Shown here: piece by piece, positions 63,801-64,000 of the stretch
Layout: each line of letters starts with the position of its first letter
How positions within the stretch are numbered: position 1 is the first letter of the stretch
Source: Eleginops maclovinus
Taxonomy: Eukaryota > Chordata > Actinopteri > Perciformes > Eleginopidae
Direction of reading: 5' to 3'
DNA length: 64,000 nt
Assembly: GCF_036324505.1 (NCBI RefSeq)
Contig: NC_086355.1
Span: forward strand, 19,024,518 to 19,088,517
Made by a program: the position numbers and the translations under genes
Notes under the pieces: model-generated
The model's input: the letters and a program-made list of their open reading frames with translations, nothing else
Told to the model about the DNA's origin: nothing
Databases searched by the model: none

Positions 63801-63955
63801 TTTAGGGGGTACTGGCATACAGGAGATCCTGGTACTCAGCAAACCAGGTGAGGGAGAGGGATCCTGATGGCTCCAGCATCTGCTCTTGTCGCCAAGATGA
63901 GGCAGAGACAAACCTCCTCTGGTGAGCGGAAGAGCAAACAATGCAGTAAGGTTTT
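57811..63955 (-). CDS. map3k19: MAP3K19 (YSK4-type) kinase, 5' end outside the window
   Basis: Exons on the minus strand: 63955-63796, 63224-63085, 62719-62685, 62578-60410, 60205-60101, 59913-59675, 58938-58686, 58360-58152, 57943-57811; all GT-AG with matching phases, about 1146 residues present. The 2169-base exon encodes a disordered region with a poly-Ser run and DMFKQI....IYEMFAGPIYD, conserved with human MAP3K19. The C-terminal kinase shows the glycine loop GRGAYGT, AVKQV lysine, HRDLKGNN catalytic loop, DFGCARR, and HGTPYWMAPE, so it should be active. MAP3K19 is a STE-group MAP3K reported to act on ERK/JNK/p38 routes. The protein ends with a Lys/Cys-rich tail after KHSF. An apparent start at 62584 is a TTG inside the intron. 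Confidence 0.95.
58361..58685 (-). other. map3k19 intron between the two C-lobe exons
   Basis: 325 bases, GT-AG. A poly-A run lies at 58426-58444. Nothing else recognised. Confidence 0.7.
58939..59674 (-). other. map3k19 intron between the kinase N-lobe exon and the HRD exon
   Basis: 736 bases, GT-AG, mostly AT-rich, carrying the Tc1-type MITE at 59340-59571. No other feature. Confidence 0.75.
59340..59571. mobile_element. Tc1/mariner-type MITE in a map3k19 intron
   Basis: Termini CATATCTGGATAAAATTAAG and the complement of CTTAATTTTTTTCGGAGCTG share the core AAAATTAAGAGACCAC as inverted repeats of about 28 bases. They are flanked by TA on each side (59338-59339, 59572-59573), as expected for Tc1/mariner insertion. 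232 bases, non-coding. Confidence 0.75.
62338..62370 (-). repeat. Trinucleotide repeat coding poly-Ser in map3k19
   Basis: GCT/CTG-type repeat on the plus strand, AGC repeat on the coding strand, giving a run of serines before QSSIDLEDEED. Length is likely variable between individuals. Confidence 0.75.
63225..63795 (-). other. map3k19 upstream introns
   Basis: AT-rich intron between exons 63224-63085 and 63955-63796, and a similar smaller intron at 62720-63084. No repeats or RNA genes recognised. Confidence 0.65.
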
Positions 63956-64000
63956 CTGTTATCAAACCTTTGACAGGAAGAGAGTATGTACAGACCGCTG

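Overview
This is a vertebrate, almost certainly teleost fish, genomic window. The evidence is GT-AG spliced genes closely related to human proteins, AT-rich intergenic DNA, and a repeat load typical of ray-finned fish (Gypsy, BEL/Pao, Tx1-clade LINE, hAT- and Tc1-like MITEs). I cannot name the species.

Right half (31.2-64 kb): four neighbouring genes in the same order and relative orientation as I recall from human 2q21.3: tmem163 (minus strand, first two exons only), acmsd (plus, complete, 10 exons, 336 residues), ccnt2 (plus, complete, cyclin T2 of P-TEFb) and map3k19 (minus, nine exons including the whole kinase domain, 5' end beyond the window). I rebuilt the exon maps by hand. Every junction used is GT-AG and every phase closes. 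ccnt2 and map3k19 converge, and their likely poly(A) signals lie about 50 bases apart.

Left half (1-31.2 kb): no host exon is visible. Because tmem163 exon 2 (31224-31343) is transcribed leftward and exon 3 is not found, this stretch is probably tmem163 intron 2. It holds a decayed Gypsy element (1-3253, minus, cut by the window edge), some 10 kb of AT-rich DNA with small repeats, and a nested insertion. In the nested insertion, a Tx1-clade LINE (13613-27081, minus) lies between two (GAA)n/(TTC)n tracts. Its ORF1 is split by a BEL/Pao LTR element (18645-26608, plus) that has a 5-base target duplication and two 1084-base LTRs identical by eye.

Most notable points: the BEL element looks very young, yet it lacks the N-terminal half of reverse transcriptase through an in-frame deletion and carries a frameshift near its C-terminus, so it was probably mobilised in trans. 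The LINE appears to have inserted into a TTC microsatellite, and its 1315-codon ORF2 is still open. I found no CRISPR array, tRNA or rRNA gene, and no convincing unknown multi-gene system. The unexplained items are small: an inverted repeat in acmsd intron 1, a GC-rich island and a hairpin in ccnt2 intron 6, and an alternative ccnt2 3' end.
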